Positions 15,614-25,031 of a stretch of 64,000 nt of DNA are shown in pieces. Location of the stretch: contig NZ_CVTD020000010.1 of NCBI RefSeq assembly GCF_002904165.1, positions 1 to 64,000 on the forward strand. The letters are read 5' to 3'. A program made the position numbers and the translations under genes. Each line of letters starts with the position of its first letter. The stretch's first letter is position 1. Under the pieces are notes generated by a model. It was not told the DNA's origin. It saw nothing but the letters and a program-made list of their open reading frames with translations, and did no database searches. This DNA is from Herbinix hemicellulosilytica (GTDB taxonomy: Bacteria > Bacillota > Clostridia > Lachnospirales > Lachnospiraceae).

Positions 15614-17514
15614 GTGCGTCCAGCTAAGCTGGCAAATGCTAGCAGGTGAAAGTCCTGCAGTGGTAAAGGTAGGGCAGCCACTTAGTCAGTAACCAGCGTA
15701 TGGTGTAATCTATGCGTTGAAGCGTTACGGAATGTTCCGTAAGGAGCAGGCAAACTGGCGGGTTGTAACATAAAGTGAATACTGCCGCACCGTTATTTAC
15801 ATTTCCGAAAGGAAACAACAGGGAGTCGAGCTGCGACATCAACAGCAAAGACAGAAGACGGTATGAAGAACCCTAAATGCAATACCTAAGAACCCTGCGG
15901 TGTAGAGGTAACGACACGTCAGGAAAGTATTTGTCGGAACTGGAGAGAGCCTACTTTGCACAGGAAACTGTAAAGAGGAAGCATATAAGCAAAAGCGAAG
16001 TTGCTTTCTGCAAAGAGGCAGTCAGAAGTGCTCATAGTACCAAGGATTGTACAGACAACAAAACTGTGCATAGGGAAGGGGCACAACTTTATTCAAGTCT
16101 GTAAAGGAGGTAGGTGCCGGTGATTGCCGAAAAAGCTATAAACACCCATGAAAAAGTACGAGACTTCCAAAACAGACTATACCTTACAGCCAAAGCTGAC
16201 CGAAAGAGAAAGTTCTATGCGTTGTATGACAAGATATACCGTAATGATATCTTAGAAGAAGCATGGAAACGGGTAAAACAGAATGGTGGAACAGGCGGTA
16301 TTGACAAAGTCAGCATTGATGATGTGAAAACGTACGGTGAAGAAAAACTACTGGGCGAAATAGCGGAAGAATTGAGGACTGGGAAGTACCGGTGTAAGCC
16401 TGTCAGACGAAGCTATATTCCAAAACCAGATGGTAGAAAAAGAGCATTGGGGATACCTACGATTAAGGACAGAATAGTACAGATGGCGGCAAAGATAGTG
16501 ATAGAGCCGGTGTTTGAAGCAGATTTTCAACCCTGTTCGTATGGATTTAGACCGAAACGAAGTGCTAAACAAGCAATGGACAGGATATTTGAAGTGTCCG
16601 ACAAAGGTGGTGCACTATGGGTAATAGATGCTGACATAAAAGATTATTTTGGTAGCATCAACCATGATAAGCTAATTTTGTTGCTCAAACAAAGAATAAC
16701 TGACCGTAGAGTATTAAAGCTGATAAATAGTTGGTTAAAAGCAGGAGTGCTGGAAAACGGATGGTACAGTGAAAGTATACTGGGAGCACCGCAGGGTGGA
16801 GTTATTTCTCCACTATTGTCCAACATATATCTGAATTATTTTGATGTGTATTGGAATAAAGCCTTTGGACATCTGGGTGAATTAGTGCGTTATGCAGATG
16901 ATTTTGTGATATTGTGTAAGAGGTTATCTCATGCAGAAGAAGCCTTGCGCGCTGTGAAGTGGATTATGGAAAAACTGGAACTAACGCTTCACAGTGAGAA
17001 AACAAGACTGGTTGATATGTATTTTGGTAAAGGTAGTTTTGATTTTCTTGGCTTCAATAATAGATTTCAGCGTTTTAGAAATAAAAACTGGCAGTGGTAT
17101 TGGACACTACAACAGATACCGTCTAAGAAGGCTATGAAGAAAATGAGAGCTAACATAAAAGAGGTATTTAACAGTCCTAGCAAGCTGCTGCTAAGTATGG
17201 AAGAGATGGTGAAGCTACTCAATCCTAAAATCATTGGCATGAGGAACTATTATACCAGACGATTTAGCAGACCATGGTTATGGAAGATAGATAAGTATAT
17301 AAATTTCAAGTTTACTCGGTGGTACAATCGGAAGAAACAACGCAATTATAGGCTAGGAAATGCAGCAAAGGTCAGAGAATTGACTAAACAGGCAGGACTA
17401 GCAAATATGTGCGGCTGAATGCTGAAGGAAGAAGAATATCGGAAAGCCGTATGCGGGAAAATCGCACGTACGGTTTGATGAGGGGACGGTGGTAAACCCA
17501 CTGTTCTACTCTAT
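15614..17514 (+). mobile_element. Group II intron, complete
   Basis: The 5' end GTGCGTCC fits the GUGYG consensus. Domain V is at about 17445-17476 (AGCCGTATGCGGG...CGTACGGTTT with the AGC triad), and a domain VI stem with bulged A is at about 17480-17510. The boundaries are fixed by comparison with the uninterrupted sequence at 41146-41166: removing 15614-17514 restores TTGATGTCGAAATAAG exactly. The intron has its own maturase gene, so it may still be mobile. Confidence 0.88.
16120..17418 (+). CDS. ltrA: Group II intron reverse transcriptase/maturase
   Basis: GTG 16120 lies 9 bases after AAGGAGG; an upstream GTG at 16114 is too close. The 432-residue protein has RT blocks including IPKPDGRKRALGIPTIKDRI (RT1-2), QPCSYGFRPKRSAKQA, IDADIKDYFGSI, GAPQGGVISPLLSNIYL and the catalytic RYADDFVILC. 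Maturase domain X follows (about residues 310-400). There is no C-terminal HNH endonuclease, as in several bacterial lineages that insert at replication forks or next to hairpins. The YADD box is intact, so activity is expected. The symbol is used for the family in general. Confidence 0.93.
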   Translation: MIAEKAINTHEKVRDFQNRLYLTAKADRKRKFYALYDKIYRNDILEEAWKRVKQNGGTGGIDKVSIDDVKTYGEEKLLGEIAEELRTGKYRCKPVRRSYIPKPDGRKRALGIPTIKDRIVQMAAKIVIEPVFEADFQPCSYGFRPKRSAKQAMDRIFEVSDKGGALWVIDADIKDYFGSINHDKLILLLKQRITDRRVLKLINSWLKAGVLENGWYSESILGAPQGGVISPLLSNIYLNYFDVYWNKAFGHLGELVRYADDFVILCKRLSHAEEALRAVKWIMEKLELTLHSEKTRLVDMYFGKGSFDFLGFNNRFQRFRNKNWQWYWTLQQIPSKKAMKKMRANIKEVFNSPSKLLLSMEEMVKLLNPKIIGMRNYYTRRFSRPWLWKIDKYINFKFTRWYNRKKQRNYRLGNAAKVRELTKQAGLANMCG

Positions 17515-17634
17515 CGAAATAAGTAAGTTTTGGAACGGTTGAAAATACTTGGTTTGAGAGACATTGTAATATAAAAGTTAATAATTCGACTTATTTTGCC
17601 CTTTGATATGTGTTTGTGGGAACATATCGAAGGG
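17515..17634 (+). repeat. R1 downstream part and hairpin H1
   Basis: The 3' exon of the intron continues as CGAAATAAGTAAGTTTTGGA and ends in the hairpin CCTTTGATATGT / ACATATCGAAGG (17599-17633) with a following TTTAATTT. By eye roughly 90 percent of this 120-base stretch matches 41155-41280. Confidence 0.75.
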
Positions 17635-17884
17635 TTTAATTTATTGCTTTGCAAAGCAAAATATTGGTATATAATGGATATGGTAATTTAATAATCTAAA
17701 AATAAATATACATATTTGTTTATTAATGATGATTGGTTTTATTTTACAAGATAAGGAGTATATAAAAGCTCATTTTATAGTGACTGACGGTAACAGCTTA
17801 CCAATTCTAAATGTGATATATAACAACCCTGAATTTTCTAAAAATACAATATTTATTACAGGATGTATATGATAGAAATTTTAT
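17635..17884. other. AT-rich non-coding stretch
   Basis: I see no gene, only short interrupted frames and no strong signals. Confidence 0.5.
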
Positions 17885-17967
17885 GACTGGCACTGGGAGG
17901 TCTTTTTTTATTATAAACGAAAATGCTGGGGTTGTGAAATAACTGTTTCACATACTACAACATTTTT
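17885..17967 (-). repeat. Solo ISL3 end remnant
   Basis: GACTGGCACTGGGAGGT and AAAATGCTGGGGTTGTGAA match the stretch about 348-412 at the ISL3 end near the left edge, in the same orientation. No transposase follows it here. The copy is cut by a group II intron fragment at 17968. Confidence 0.65.
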
Positions 17968-18185
17968 GTGTGCATGGCATGCATTGGTGTAATCTAACGG
18001 ATGAAAGTCCCGAAACCGCCGAGTAGCGTGAAGGTCATAGCTGAACACCAAGGGTTTTGCTGGTACTGCGAATCTGAAGGAAGGTGTAGGCAAATCTCAG
18101 ATCTGTCGAACAGGAATCATATCAGGCTATAAATAAGGATAAGGCTGCTAAACAAACTGAAGTCCAAAAGCTAACCGGAATTATA
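17968..18185 (+). mobile_element. 5' fragment of a second group II intron
   Basis: The fragment starts GTGTGCATGG, consistent with the GUGYG 5' consensus. It runs through domain I-like words GATGAAAGTCCCG, GGTCATAGCTGAACACC and GAATCTGAAGGAAGGTGTAG, then GTCGAACAGGAATCATATC. The sequence then fades into AT-rich DNA, with no reverse transcriptase, domain V or domain VI. It differs clearly from the intron at 15614. It is a truncated, presumably dead copy. Confidence 0.6.
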
Positions 18186-18189
18186 TATA

Positions 18190-18913
18190 GTAGATCTTTA
18201 CTGGATCTATTTTACCTGCAAAATCTTTCCAGCGATTAACTATAGAATAGGAATGTTCTATTAAACCTTAAGGTAAAAAAAGTTTTTATACTCGACTTTT
18301 AATAGTTAGCCTACTCGATTTTGGAAATTTGAATATGTTTTTGAGAATATTTGAAAGTTTTTTATTAGTGAATACCTTTCATATAAAATTACATAAAGAT
18401 ATGTAGAATTATTTTGAATTTACAAAATTATTGGTATATAATGTAAGTATATTATATATAGTGGATTATTTGCTATTACAATTAGATAAAATTATATCTA
18501 TTGAGTTTATATTTTAGATATTTGCAAAATAATGGTAGAAAAGATCGTTAATATATAATTTATAAAATAATGGTAATGATTTAGGAGCATATCGATACAT
18601 TTAGATGGATGTTATAAGATATTGCCAATGGAAGATAAGCAAATATTGGAGGTGAATTTCTATTATTGAAAGATGTGCAAATTGTATCTAAAAAATATTG
18701 ATTCTATCTATATAATTCATTCTGAAATATTTGATAAGACAAAAAGCATATAAGAATAATAAGGTTTCGATCTTAATGAAATTTAATTTTTTTTGTCATA
18801 TAAACACCTCTTATCATGCAGTAAAAGAATAATATATGGTATGCATATTTAGTGAGAAGTAATTTTATACATTACATATACTCAAAAGATAAAACATTTA
18901 AAATTAATATAAT
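18190..18913. other. Very AT-rich non-coding stretch before the helicase operon
   Basis: There are no credible genes over about 700 bases. Many -10-like boxes (for example TATAAT at 18437-18442) make promoter choice for the downstream operon impossible by eye. Confidence 0.5.
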
Positions 18914-18925
18914 GGGGAGATGAGT

Positions 18926-20668
18926 ATGAGATATACATTGAGTGAAAAAGAAATAAATATCACTGTAGATTTACTGTTGAATAAGTATGAAATCTCTACC
19001 CAACTTCTTAATGATTTATATGGTAGGAGGCATAAGTCAGATACAGAGGCTATATTATCAGAACTTCAACATAGTGAACTCGATAAGAAAAATCTCTGCA
19101 GATTGTTAGTAATTAGTGAAGGAGTTAATTTATTTGCAGGTAGTAGTGAAAGCAAAAGAAAATTAAGAAAAAAAATACTTGATAAGATGCCTGATACACT
19201 TGTTGAACAGCTATATCATAAATATCCTGATACATCTAAAAATATAACTTCAGCATCCTATATGCGTAAACCATTAGCTGATAAAAAGTGGTATGCAGGT
19301 AAAAGATGGGCTAATGATTTTATCGAGGCAGCTGGTTTTCCTAAAATACTGGCCGGAATAGCAACAGACAGGACAGAAATTAAACGATCAGTTGAAATTA
19401 TTGAGCCCAGGAAAAGAGTTCCTAAATTAGAGGATTATCAAGTAGATATAAAAGAAAAACTACTTAGTATGTTAAAAAGGCAAGAAGATAAGACAAGATG
19501 TATGATATCTTTACCTACTGGTGGCGGTAAAACCCGAGTAGCTGTAGAGGCATTTTTAGAGTGGATGCAATATAGATTTGATGAAAATAAGTTCATGATA
19601 TGGATTGCACAGAGTGAAGAACTTTGTGAGCAATGTATAAGTTGCATTGAAGAATTATGGAAAGATAGAGAATTTGTTTTACCATTAAAAGTTTATCGTT
19701 ATTTTTCAAAGTATGACTTTCCTGATGATGATGAATTAAGTGGTGGAGTTATTGTGGCCGGGATTAATAAGTTATACTATAATATTAATGATGAGAAAGT
19801 TGCATATATTCTCAAGAATACGGGTGCAATGATTATAGATGAAGCTCATAGAGCAATTACACATATGTATGATGAATTGCTTAGAAAAGCTAAAGAGTTA
19901 ACTGGTGGTAGTCTATTTCCGATATGTGGTCTTACTGCTACACCAGGAAGAAATACGCTTATTGGTGACAGTGAAGTAAATAAACTAGTTGATATGTTTC
20001 AAATGAATTTAATTACGCCAGTTTTTTCAGAAGTTAAAAAATATAAAGACAATCCAATTGATTATTTTAAAGAACGCCAATTTCTCGCGAGAGTAAATCA
20101 TATTGTCATTAATTCTGGAATAGAATACAGATTGACTGAGGAAGAGGTTAAGGAATTAGAAGAAAAAAATGAATATGCTCCATCATTTCTTAAGACGCTA
20201 GCAAAAGATACAAGAAGAAATTTGCTTATTGTAAAAAGACTCTTAAAAATCAAGAGAGGACAACCCACATTGGTATATGCATGTACCGTAGAGCATGCAA
20301 TATTCTTATCCTCAATAATGAATGCTTTAGGAAGAAAATCAGCAAGTATAAACTCTGATACAAATAAGACAGAAAGACGTATTATTATCAATGAATTTAA
20401 AAATGGTAAAATAGACTTTCTATTTAACTATGGTGTTCTAACAACTGGTTTCGATGCACCTAAGACACGCAACATTGTAATCTGCAGACCTATAAATAGC
20501 AATATATTATATGAGCAAATAATAGGTAGAGGTATAAGAGGTATAAAGTTTGGAGGAACAGAAGAATGTGATGTAATAGATTTTTCTGATAATATACATA
20601 ACTTCGGCGTGCAGAAGGCATTTATGCGATTTAAAGAGTATTGGGATAGAGAACGTGAGGAGTCCTAA
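18926..20668 (+). CDS. SF2 DEAD/DEAH-box helicase of an unrecognised three-gene system
   Basis: ATG 18926 is chosen because GGGGAG at 18914-18919 is 6 bases upstream; ATG 18920 abuts it. The 580-residue protein has about 185 N-terminal residues with no family I know, then a complete SF2 core: motif I SLPTGGGKTRVAVEAF, motif II IIDEAHRAI, motif III GLTATPGR, and motifs V-VI LTTGFDAPKTRNIVI and EQIIGRGIRG. It resembles type I/III restriction and RIG-like helicases. ATP-driven movement on nucleic acid is expected. A Cys-rich unknown gene and a RecD-like helicase gene follow in the same direction, suggesting a defence operon. Confidence 0.85.
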   Translation: MRYTLSEKEINITVDLLLNKYEISTQLLNDLYGRRHKSDTEAILSELQHSELDKKNLCRLLVISEGVNLFAGSSESKRKLRKKILDKMPDTLVEQLYHKYPDTSKNITSASYMRKPLADKKWYAGKRWANDFIEAAGFPKILAGIATDRTEIKRSVEIIEPRKRVPKLEDYQVDIKEKLLSMLKRQEDKTRCMISLPTGGGKTRVAVEAFLEWMQYRFDENKFMIWIAQSEELCEQCISCIEELWKDREFVLPLKVYRYFSKYDFPDDDELSGGVIVAGINKLYYNINDEKVAYILKNTGAMIIDEAHRAITHMYDELLRKAKELTGGSLFPICGLTATPGRNTLIGDSEVNKLVDMFQMNLITPVFSEVKKYKDNPIDYFKERQFLARVNHIVINSGIEYRLTEEEVKELEEKNEYAPSFLKTLAKDTRRNLLIVKRLLKIKRGQPTLVYACTVEHAIFLSSIMNALGRKSASINSDTNKTERRIIINEFKNGKIDFLFNYGVLTTGFDAPKTRNIVICRPINSNILYEQIIGRGIRGIKFGGTEECDVIDFSDNIHNFGVQKAFMRFKEYWDREREES

Positions 20669-20843
20669 TTTTTGATTATGCGCTTCAGATTAGTAATACT
20701 GTTATTTAGGGAATGAAAAGCTATATTTAAGAAGTATAATGGTAAATCCTTATGTTTTTCTATTTTTTTAACAGTTATCATGTGGTAGTGTATTATGGGG
20801 ATAATTATAAATAGACATATAAATAGTAAAGGGAGTATCGACA
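20669..20843. other. Intergenic gap inside the three-gene system
   Basis: The 175-base gap is AT-rich and has no strong terminator. It may hold an internal promoter. Confidence 0.4.
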
Positions 20844-21857
20844 ATGGCAATACATATGAGTTTAAGATTAGCATGGCATGATAACGGATGGAATGGACAT
20901 ATATGTAAGAAACCAGACGAGAATGTATATTGTATTGGACGTTATTCCTATCCTGGAGATGTAATAGGGAAAACACGTGATTTGGATTATGAAATGGATC
21001 ATGCAGGGGAAGATTGCTCTAAACTTAAGTGTATTCCGGCATGTAGTTTGAGTATAAATGCGTTTGGGAGCAAAAATATAATTGCACATTCTGATCCACC
21101 GGATTGGATGACTAATGGAAAAAATGCGGCTTCTGGGGTGGATATTCCATTACCTCCAGCAACAGCATGTACTTGGTGCTATGAAGCTATGTATGGTGAC
21201 GATGTTGAAGCAACTGGGTATACAAATAAGAAATATAATAATGATCTTCGTTTTGAAAAAGCAAAAAAATATTTTTCACAATTTGAGGAAGGTAAATCAT
21301 TAATATTTTATTATGCTGGTTATAGTAATCCTTTTTCAGAGGAAGAAACGCAAAATTATGTACTCATCGGAGTATCAAGATTAAAAAAAATCGGTGATTT
21401 TTATTATTATAATAATGTGTCAGAAGAGATCAAGAAAAATTATGCGAATGGTGTAGTATGGCAGAAACCGATTACTTCATTTTATCCCAGCGAAGGTTTT
21501 CGAATACCGTATGAAAAATACATGAATAATGAAGAGATACTAAATAAAATTGTAATAAAACCAGAAAATCGTTCTCCATTTAAGTATGGATCTAGAGAAG
21601 TATCAAACGATGATGCAATTAGTATTATCTGGCGTTTCTTAGATGTTGTTGATGTCTTAATTGAGGTTGGTGATAGTACAGAGGATTGGAAATATCGTAA
21701 AGAATGGCTAAATTCTTTGTTAGCAGAATTGTGGGAAAGTAGAGGACCTTATCCTGGACTCCCGGCAGTTCTATCTTTGCTTGGACTAAATCAATTGGTG
21801 TCTGAATATATTAAGAGAACAAACATTGAAGATATGAACAATTTTACTTGGAACTAA
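20844..21857 (+). CDS. Unrecognised Cys-rich protein of the three-gene system
   Basis: The 337-residue protein starts at ATG 20844 after GGGAG. The N-terminus SLRLAWHDNGWNGHICKKP has a striking Trp/His/Asp pattern. Cys residues follow at about 21, 30, 58, 63, 67, 108 and 111 (GEDCSKLKCIPAC, then ATACTWC), possible zinc ligands. The middle, GKSLIFYYAGYSNPF and then YVLIGVSRLKKIG, has the feel of a small beta-barrel ligand or nucleic-acid binding domain. The C-terminal third is helical. I cannot name the family. It overlaps the next gene by 10 bases, so the pair is translationally coupled and probably forms a complex. Confidence 0.75.
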   Translation: MAIHMSLRLAWHDNGWNGHICKKPDENVYCIGRYSYPGDVIGKTRDLDYEMDHAGEDCSKLKCIPACSLSINAFGSKNIIAHSDPPDWMTNGKNAASGVDIPLPPATACTWCYEAMYGDDVEATGYTNKKYNNDLRFEKAKKYFSQFEEGKSLIFYYAGYSNPFSEEETQNYVLIGVSRLKKIGDFYYYNNVSEEIKKNYANGVVWQKPITSFYPSEGFRIPYEKYMNNEEILNKIVIKPENRSPFKYGSREVSNDDAISIIWRFLDVVDVLIEVGDSTEDWKYRKEWLNSLLAELWESRGPYPGLPAVLSLLGLNQLVSEYIKRTNIEDMNNFTWN

Positions 21858-24469
21858 TAGAACTTCTTAATGGTAATACAAAACAAGTAGGTAATGTTGT
21901 GATTGAAGATAAAACCTTTAAAAGGGTTATAAGAGAATTTAAGCTAAGGGATGAAAATGAACAGAAACTTCTATTATATTTATTTCCGAGGTTTGATATT
22001 ACCGCTGATCAAATGAGTAACATTCTTAGTAACGACAGAATAAATGTATCAATTACAGCATCACTTGATGATATTGTTAATAATCCATACATAATTTTTG
22101 AACAGTATGTTGGTTATGATAATGATGATACCATACCTTTCTATAAAATTGATAATGGTATTTTGCCATCACCAGAATTGGGTCTTGAAGCTATATTGGA
22201 AAAAGATTCTGCTGAAAGGCTAAGAGCATTATGCGTAGATGAGCTTAATAAAATTGCATCACATTCATTTGCCAATGCATCTACTGTACTTGCAAATATT
22301 AACAAGCGTTTATCAAGAATGGCAGATTGGATGAAACATGAATATAAAATGCAAAATTTTATAGTTGATTGGGATGTCTTATCTGAAGCCTTATATATTC
22401 GTGAAGATAATTCTAAGGTTCAATATCTGTATTTAAAGCATGTATATGAAGATGAAAGAATTATCGAGAATACTTTTAAAATGCTTGCAGAACGACCAGA
22501 TATTACAATTAAGGTTCCTATTGATGAAAAAAGGTTTATTGATAAACTAAATAAAAGTCCTGAATTGATGAGATTAGCTAAAGAAGAATATGAATCTATA
22601 TTAAGAAATCAAGCACGTATTTGTATGCAGATTTTTACAAAGCCGATTAGTATTATCTCGGGTGCAGCTGGAACAGGAAAGACTACGGTTATTGAAGCTA
22701 TTATTGAAAATATTGTACGCGTTCATGGGTTTGGTACATGCTTTTTAATTATGACACCTACCGGTAAAGCAACAGAACGAGTGAAAAGACAAACGGGAAA
22801 ACCATCATCTACAATTCACTCTTTTTTAGCTCAGAATGATTGGATTAATGATAATTTTACCTTGAAACGTTTAGGAGGGTCACAATATTCGGATGTCAAT
22901 ACAATAATAATAGATGAATGCTCTATGATTGATTTAAATGTGTTTGCGACATTAATCAGGGCAATCAATTGGAATAGCGTTCAGCGCTTAATACTTGTGG
23001 GGGATCCGAATCAATTACCTCCAATTGGACGTGGTAAAGTATTTGTGGAAACGATACAATGGTTAAGAGAAAATTACCCAAAAAATGTTGGTATTTTAAA
23101 AGATAACATTCGACAATTACTAAATAAAGTACTTGATAACGGTACCCACATACTAAACTTAGCACAGGTATTTATTCAAGAAGAACAAGCTGAAAATCAG
23201 GAAATTCAAATGTTAAAAGAACAACTATTCCAGACTATACAAGGGGCAGGAGATATAGATAAAGACATGAGTGTATACTTCTGGCATGATAAAAGTGAAC
23301 TGGATGCATTGCTTAAAAGTGTAATGATTCAAGATATGGAAAAGATGACGGGTATTGATTATGTAGAAGGTGATGAAAACAAGCTTTGGAGAACTGCCAT
23401 TAGTGATAGCAATAAGAAGCCCCAACCAGAAAAAATTCAAATAATTTCTCCATATCGAGGGGAGTTTTATGGTACAGATGAGATAAACAGATTTATGCAA
23501 AGTACATTTAATGGATATTGGAGTAACCGATATAGTATTGATGGTATTGGATGTTATGATAAAGTAATTCAGTATAAGAATAGACCTAAATCAGATCTGG
23601 CATATGCATACAATTTATTGAATAAACGGGTTGAAAGGGTTGATATATATAATGGTGAAATTGGAACTGTAAGTATACATGGTTTTGATAGAGAGGCATA
23701 TAAAAATAATAAACTATGGAAAATTAATCGTTTTCAAGTTAAATTTTCTGGTACTAATAGAGAACATTATATGTATAACTATGGGAAAGATTTAGGGAAG
23801 GATTATTCAGGGAAATGGATACCAGAACAGAAGCCAATAGATAATTTAGAATTAGCTTATGCAATAAGTGTTCATAAATCCCAAGGAAGCGAATTTGATT
23901 ATGTTTATATAGTCATTCCAAAAAGAGATAGTCATTTATTATCCATGGAGCTAATTTATACAGCCATAACTCGAGCACAGAAACATGTGACAATCTTAAT
24001 TCAAGATGATATTGGAACTTTAGCTAATCTTAGTAGACTCGAAAAGTCAGCTGTGAAGAGGATTAATTCATCAGTCTTCGAATTTAATCCTTTACCAGAA
24101 GAATTTATTTACTTTAATAACTGGTATGCAGAAGGCAAAAAAATAGCGACACTTACCGATTATTTGGTTCGTTCTAAATCGGAAGCTATCATAGCCAATA
24201 TGTTATTTCAATATGGAATCAATTTCAAATATGAGGAACCATTATATGCACCGGATGGAAGTATGTATATACCGGATTTTACAGTTACTTTTAGAGGTGA
24301 AACGTACTATTGGGAGCATGTTGGTATGTTAAATAATGCAAAATATAAATCTCATTGGGAGAATAAATTACAGTGGTATAATAAGCATTTTAAAGACAAG
24401 CTGTTGATAACTTATGAAAGTGATAATTTATCTATTGATGCTAAAAATATAATAGAAAAATACAGATAG
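21848..24469 (+). CDS. RecD/Dna2-like SF1 helicase with putative C-terminal nuclease
   Basis: The 873-residue product begins at TTG 21848 inside the previous gene. About 270 N-terminal residues are unrecognised. The SF1B helicase core follows: SGAAGTGKTTVIEAI (motif I), TPTGKATERVKRQTGK (Ia), IIIDECSMIDL (II), LILVGDPNQLPPIGRG (III), and a UvrD_C_2-like AISVHKSQGSEFDYVYIV with IYTAITRAQKHVTIL. The last 100 residues fit a PD-(D/E)XK-type nuclease: RSKSEAIIANML, YIPDFTV and YYWEHVG. The helicase-plus-nuclease arrangement suggests DNA unwinding and cutting. Nuclease activity is inferred from motif order. Confidence 0.85.
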   Translation: MELIELLNGNTKQVGNVVIEDKTFKRVIREFKLRDENEQKLLLYLFPRFDITADQMSNILSNDRINVSITASLDDIVNNPYIIFEQYVGYDNDDTIPFYKIDNGILPSPELGLEAILEKDSAERLRALCVDELNKIASHSFANASTVLANINKRLSRMADWMKHEYKMQNFIVDWDVLSEALYIREDNSKVQYLYLKHVYEDERIIENTFKMLAERPDITIKVPIDEKRFIDKLNKSPELMRLAKEEYESILRNQARICMQIFTKPISIISGAAGTGKTTVIEAIIENIVRVHGFGTCFLIMTPTGKATERVKRQTGKPSSTIHSFLAQNDWINDNFTLKRLGGSQYSDVNTIIIDECSMIDLNVFATLIRAINWNSVQRLILVGDPNQLPPIGRGKVFVETIQWLRENYPKNVGILKDNIRQLLNKVLDNGTHILNLAQVFIQEEQAENQEIQMLKEQLFQTIQGAGDIDKDMSVYFWHDKSELDALLKSVMIQDMEKMTGIDYVEGDENKLWRTAISDSNKKPQPEKIQIISPYRGEFYGTDEINRFMQSTFNGYWSNRYSIDGIGCYDKVIQYKNRPKSDLAYAYNLLNKRVERVDIYNGEIGTVSIHGFDREAYKNNKLWKINRFQVKFSGTNREHYMYNYGKDLGKDYSGKWIPEQKPIDNLELAYAISVHKSQGSEFDYVYIVIPKRDSHLLSMELIYTAITRAQKHVTILIQDDIGTLANLSRLEKSAVKRINSSVFEFNPLPEEFIYFNNWYAEGKKIATLTDYLVRSKSEAIIANMLFQYGINFKYEEPLYAPDGSMYIPDFTVTFRGETYYWEHVGMLNNAKYKSHWENKLQWYNKHFKDKLLITYESDNLSIDAKNIIEKYR

Positions 24470-24734
24470 TTATTTATTAAAGTAGTTATTTATTTTAATT
24501 GTAATCAGATAAGAAGAGTACGGATTTGATGGCATAAAGAGTTTATGAAAAATCCTGTGATTTCAGACGCTTATGAAATTTAAAGATCTGAAAGCCTAAC
24601 TTATGCATCATATATATGATACATAAGCTCTGCTTTGTGAGTGAATGAATCTATTTTATAATGTCAAATAAATGGGGTGTCAGAAAACTGACACCTTAAC
24701 TTTTAGAAAGCGCGAGATTGGATTTAAACCCGCA
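24470..24734. other. Intergenic region between two defence operons
   Basis: Besides the terminator at 24676, CTTATG-N-ATCATATATATGAT-N-CATAAG forms a long palindrome at about 24600-24630. Confidence 0.5.
24676..24704 (+). terminator. Terminator after the three-gene system
   Basis: GGTGTCAG and CTGACACC form a perfect 8-bp stem with a 4-base AAAA loop, followed by TTAACTTTTAG. It marks the break between the three-gene system and the restriction operon. Confidence 0.65.
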
Positions 24735-24751
24735 TGAAAGTTTATCAATTC

Positions 24752-24780
24752 TTGCATTTGTTCGCACGTTGGAATATAAT
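24752..24780 (+). promoter_or_regulatory. Promoter of the type III restriction operon
   Basis: TTGCAT and TATAAT are separated by exactly 17 bases, about 30 bases before the GGAGGTG ribosome site of the HTH gene. Confidence 0.65.
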
Positions 24781-24814
24781 AAATTCATGGACTTCCGAAA
24801 CGGAGGTGTTTATG

Positions 24815-25027
24815 ATGGATTATTTATCAGCAAAGGAAATAGCTGAGAAGTGGAATATTTCAAGACGGAGAGTTCAGATACTTTGTGAAGAAGGCAGAAT
24901 ACCAGGAGCCTTCAAGCTTAGTGATGTTTGGGTTATACCCAAAGATGCGGAAAAACCTGCAGACAGACGTAAGGCTAAGAAAAAAACAGTGAATGGAGAG
25001 GAAGATAAATTAGTGTCGGGGGATTGA
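24815..25027 (+). CDS. Small helix-turn-helix (excisionase-like) protein
   Basis: The ATG at 24815 lies 6 bases after GGAGGTG; another ATG at 24812 is slightly too close. The 70-residue protein contains a MerR/excisionase-type HTH: LSAKEIAEKWNISRRRVQIL, then EEGRIPGAFKLSDVWVIPKD, and a Lys-rich tail. Such proteins often lead type III or PLD-helicase operons and may autoregulate them. Four bases separate it from the next gene. Confidence 0.75.
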   Translation: MDYLSAKEIAEKWNISRRRVQILCEEGRIPGAFKLSDVWVIPKDAEKPADRRKAKKKTVNGEEDKLVSGD

Positions 25028-25031
25028 TTAT

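Noticed and set aside
15877-16104. 75-codon open frame in the group II intron
   Set aside because: It lies in the structured intron 5' half, resembles no protein, and is explained by RNA domains.
18926-24469. Assignment to Hachiman, Gabija, DISARM or BREX
   Set aside because: Gene count, sizes and motifs do not match: no DUF1837 HamA, no GajA, no DUF1998 genes, no BrxC/PglZ.
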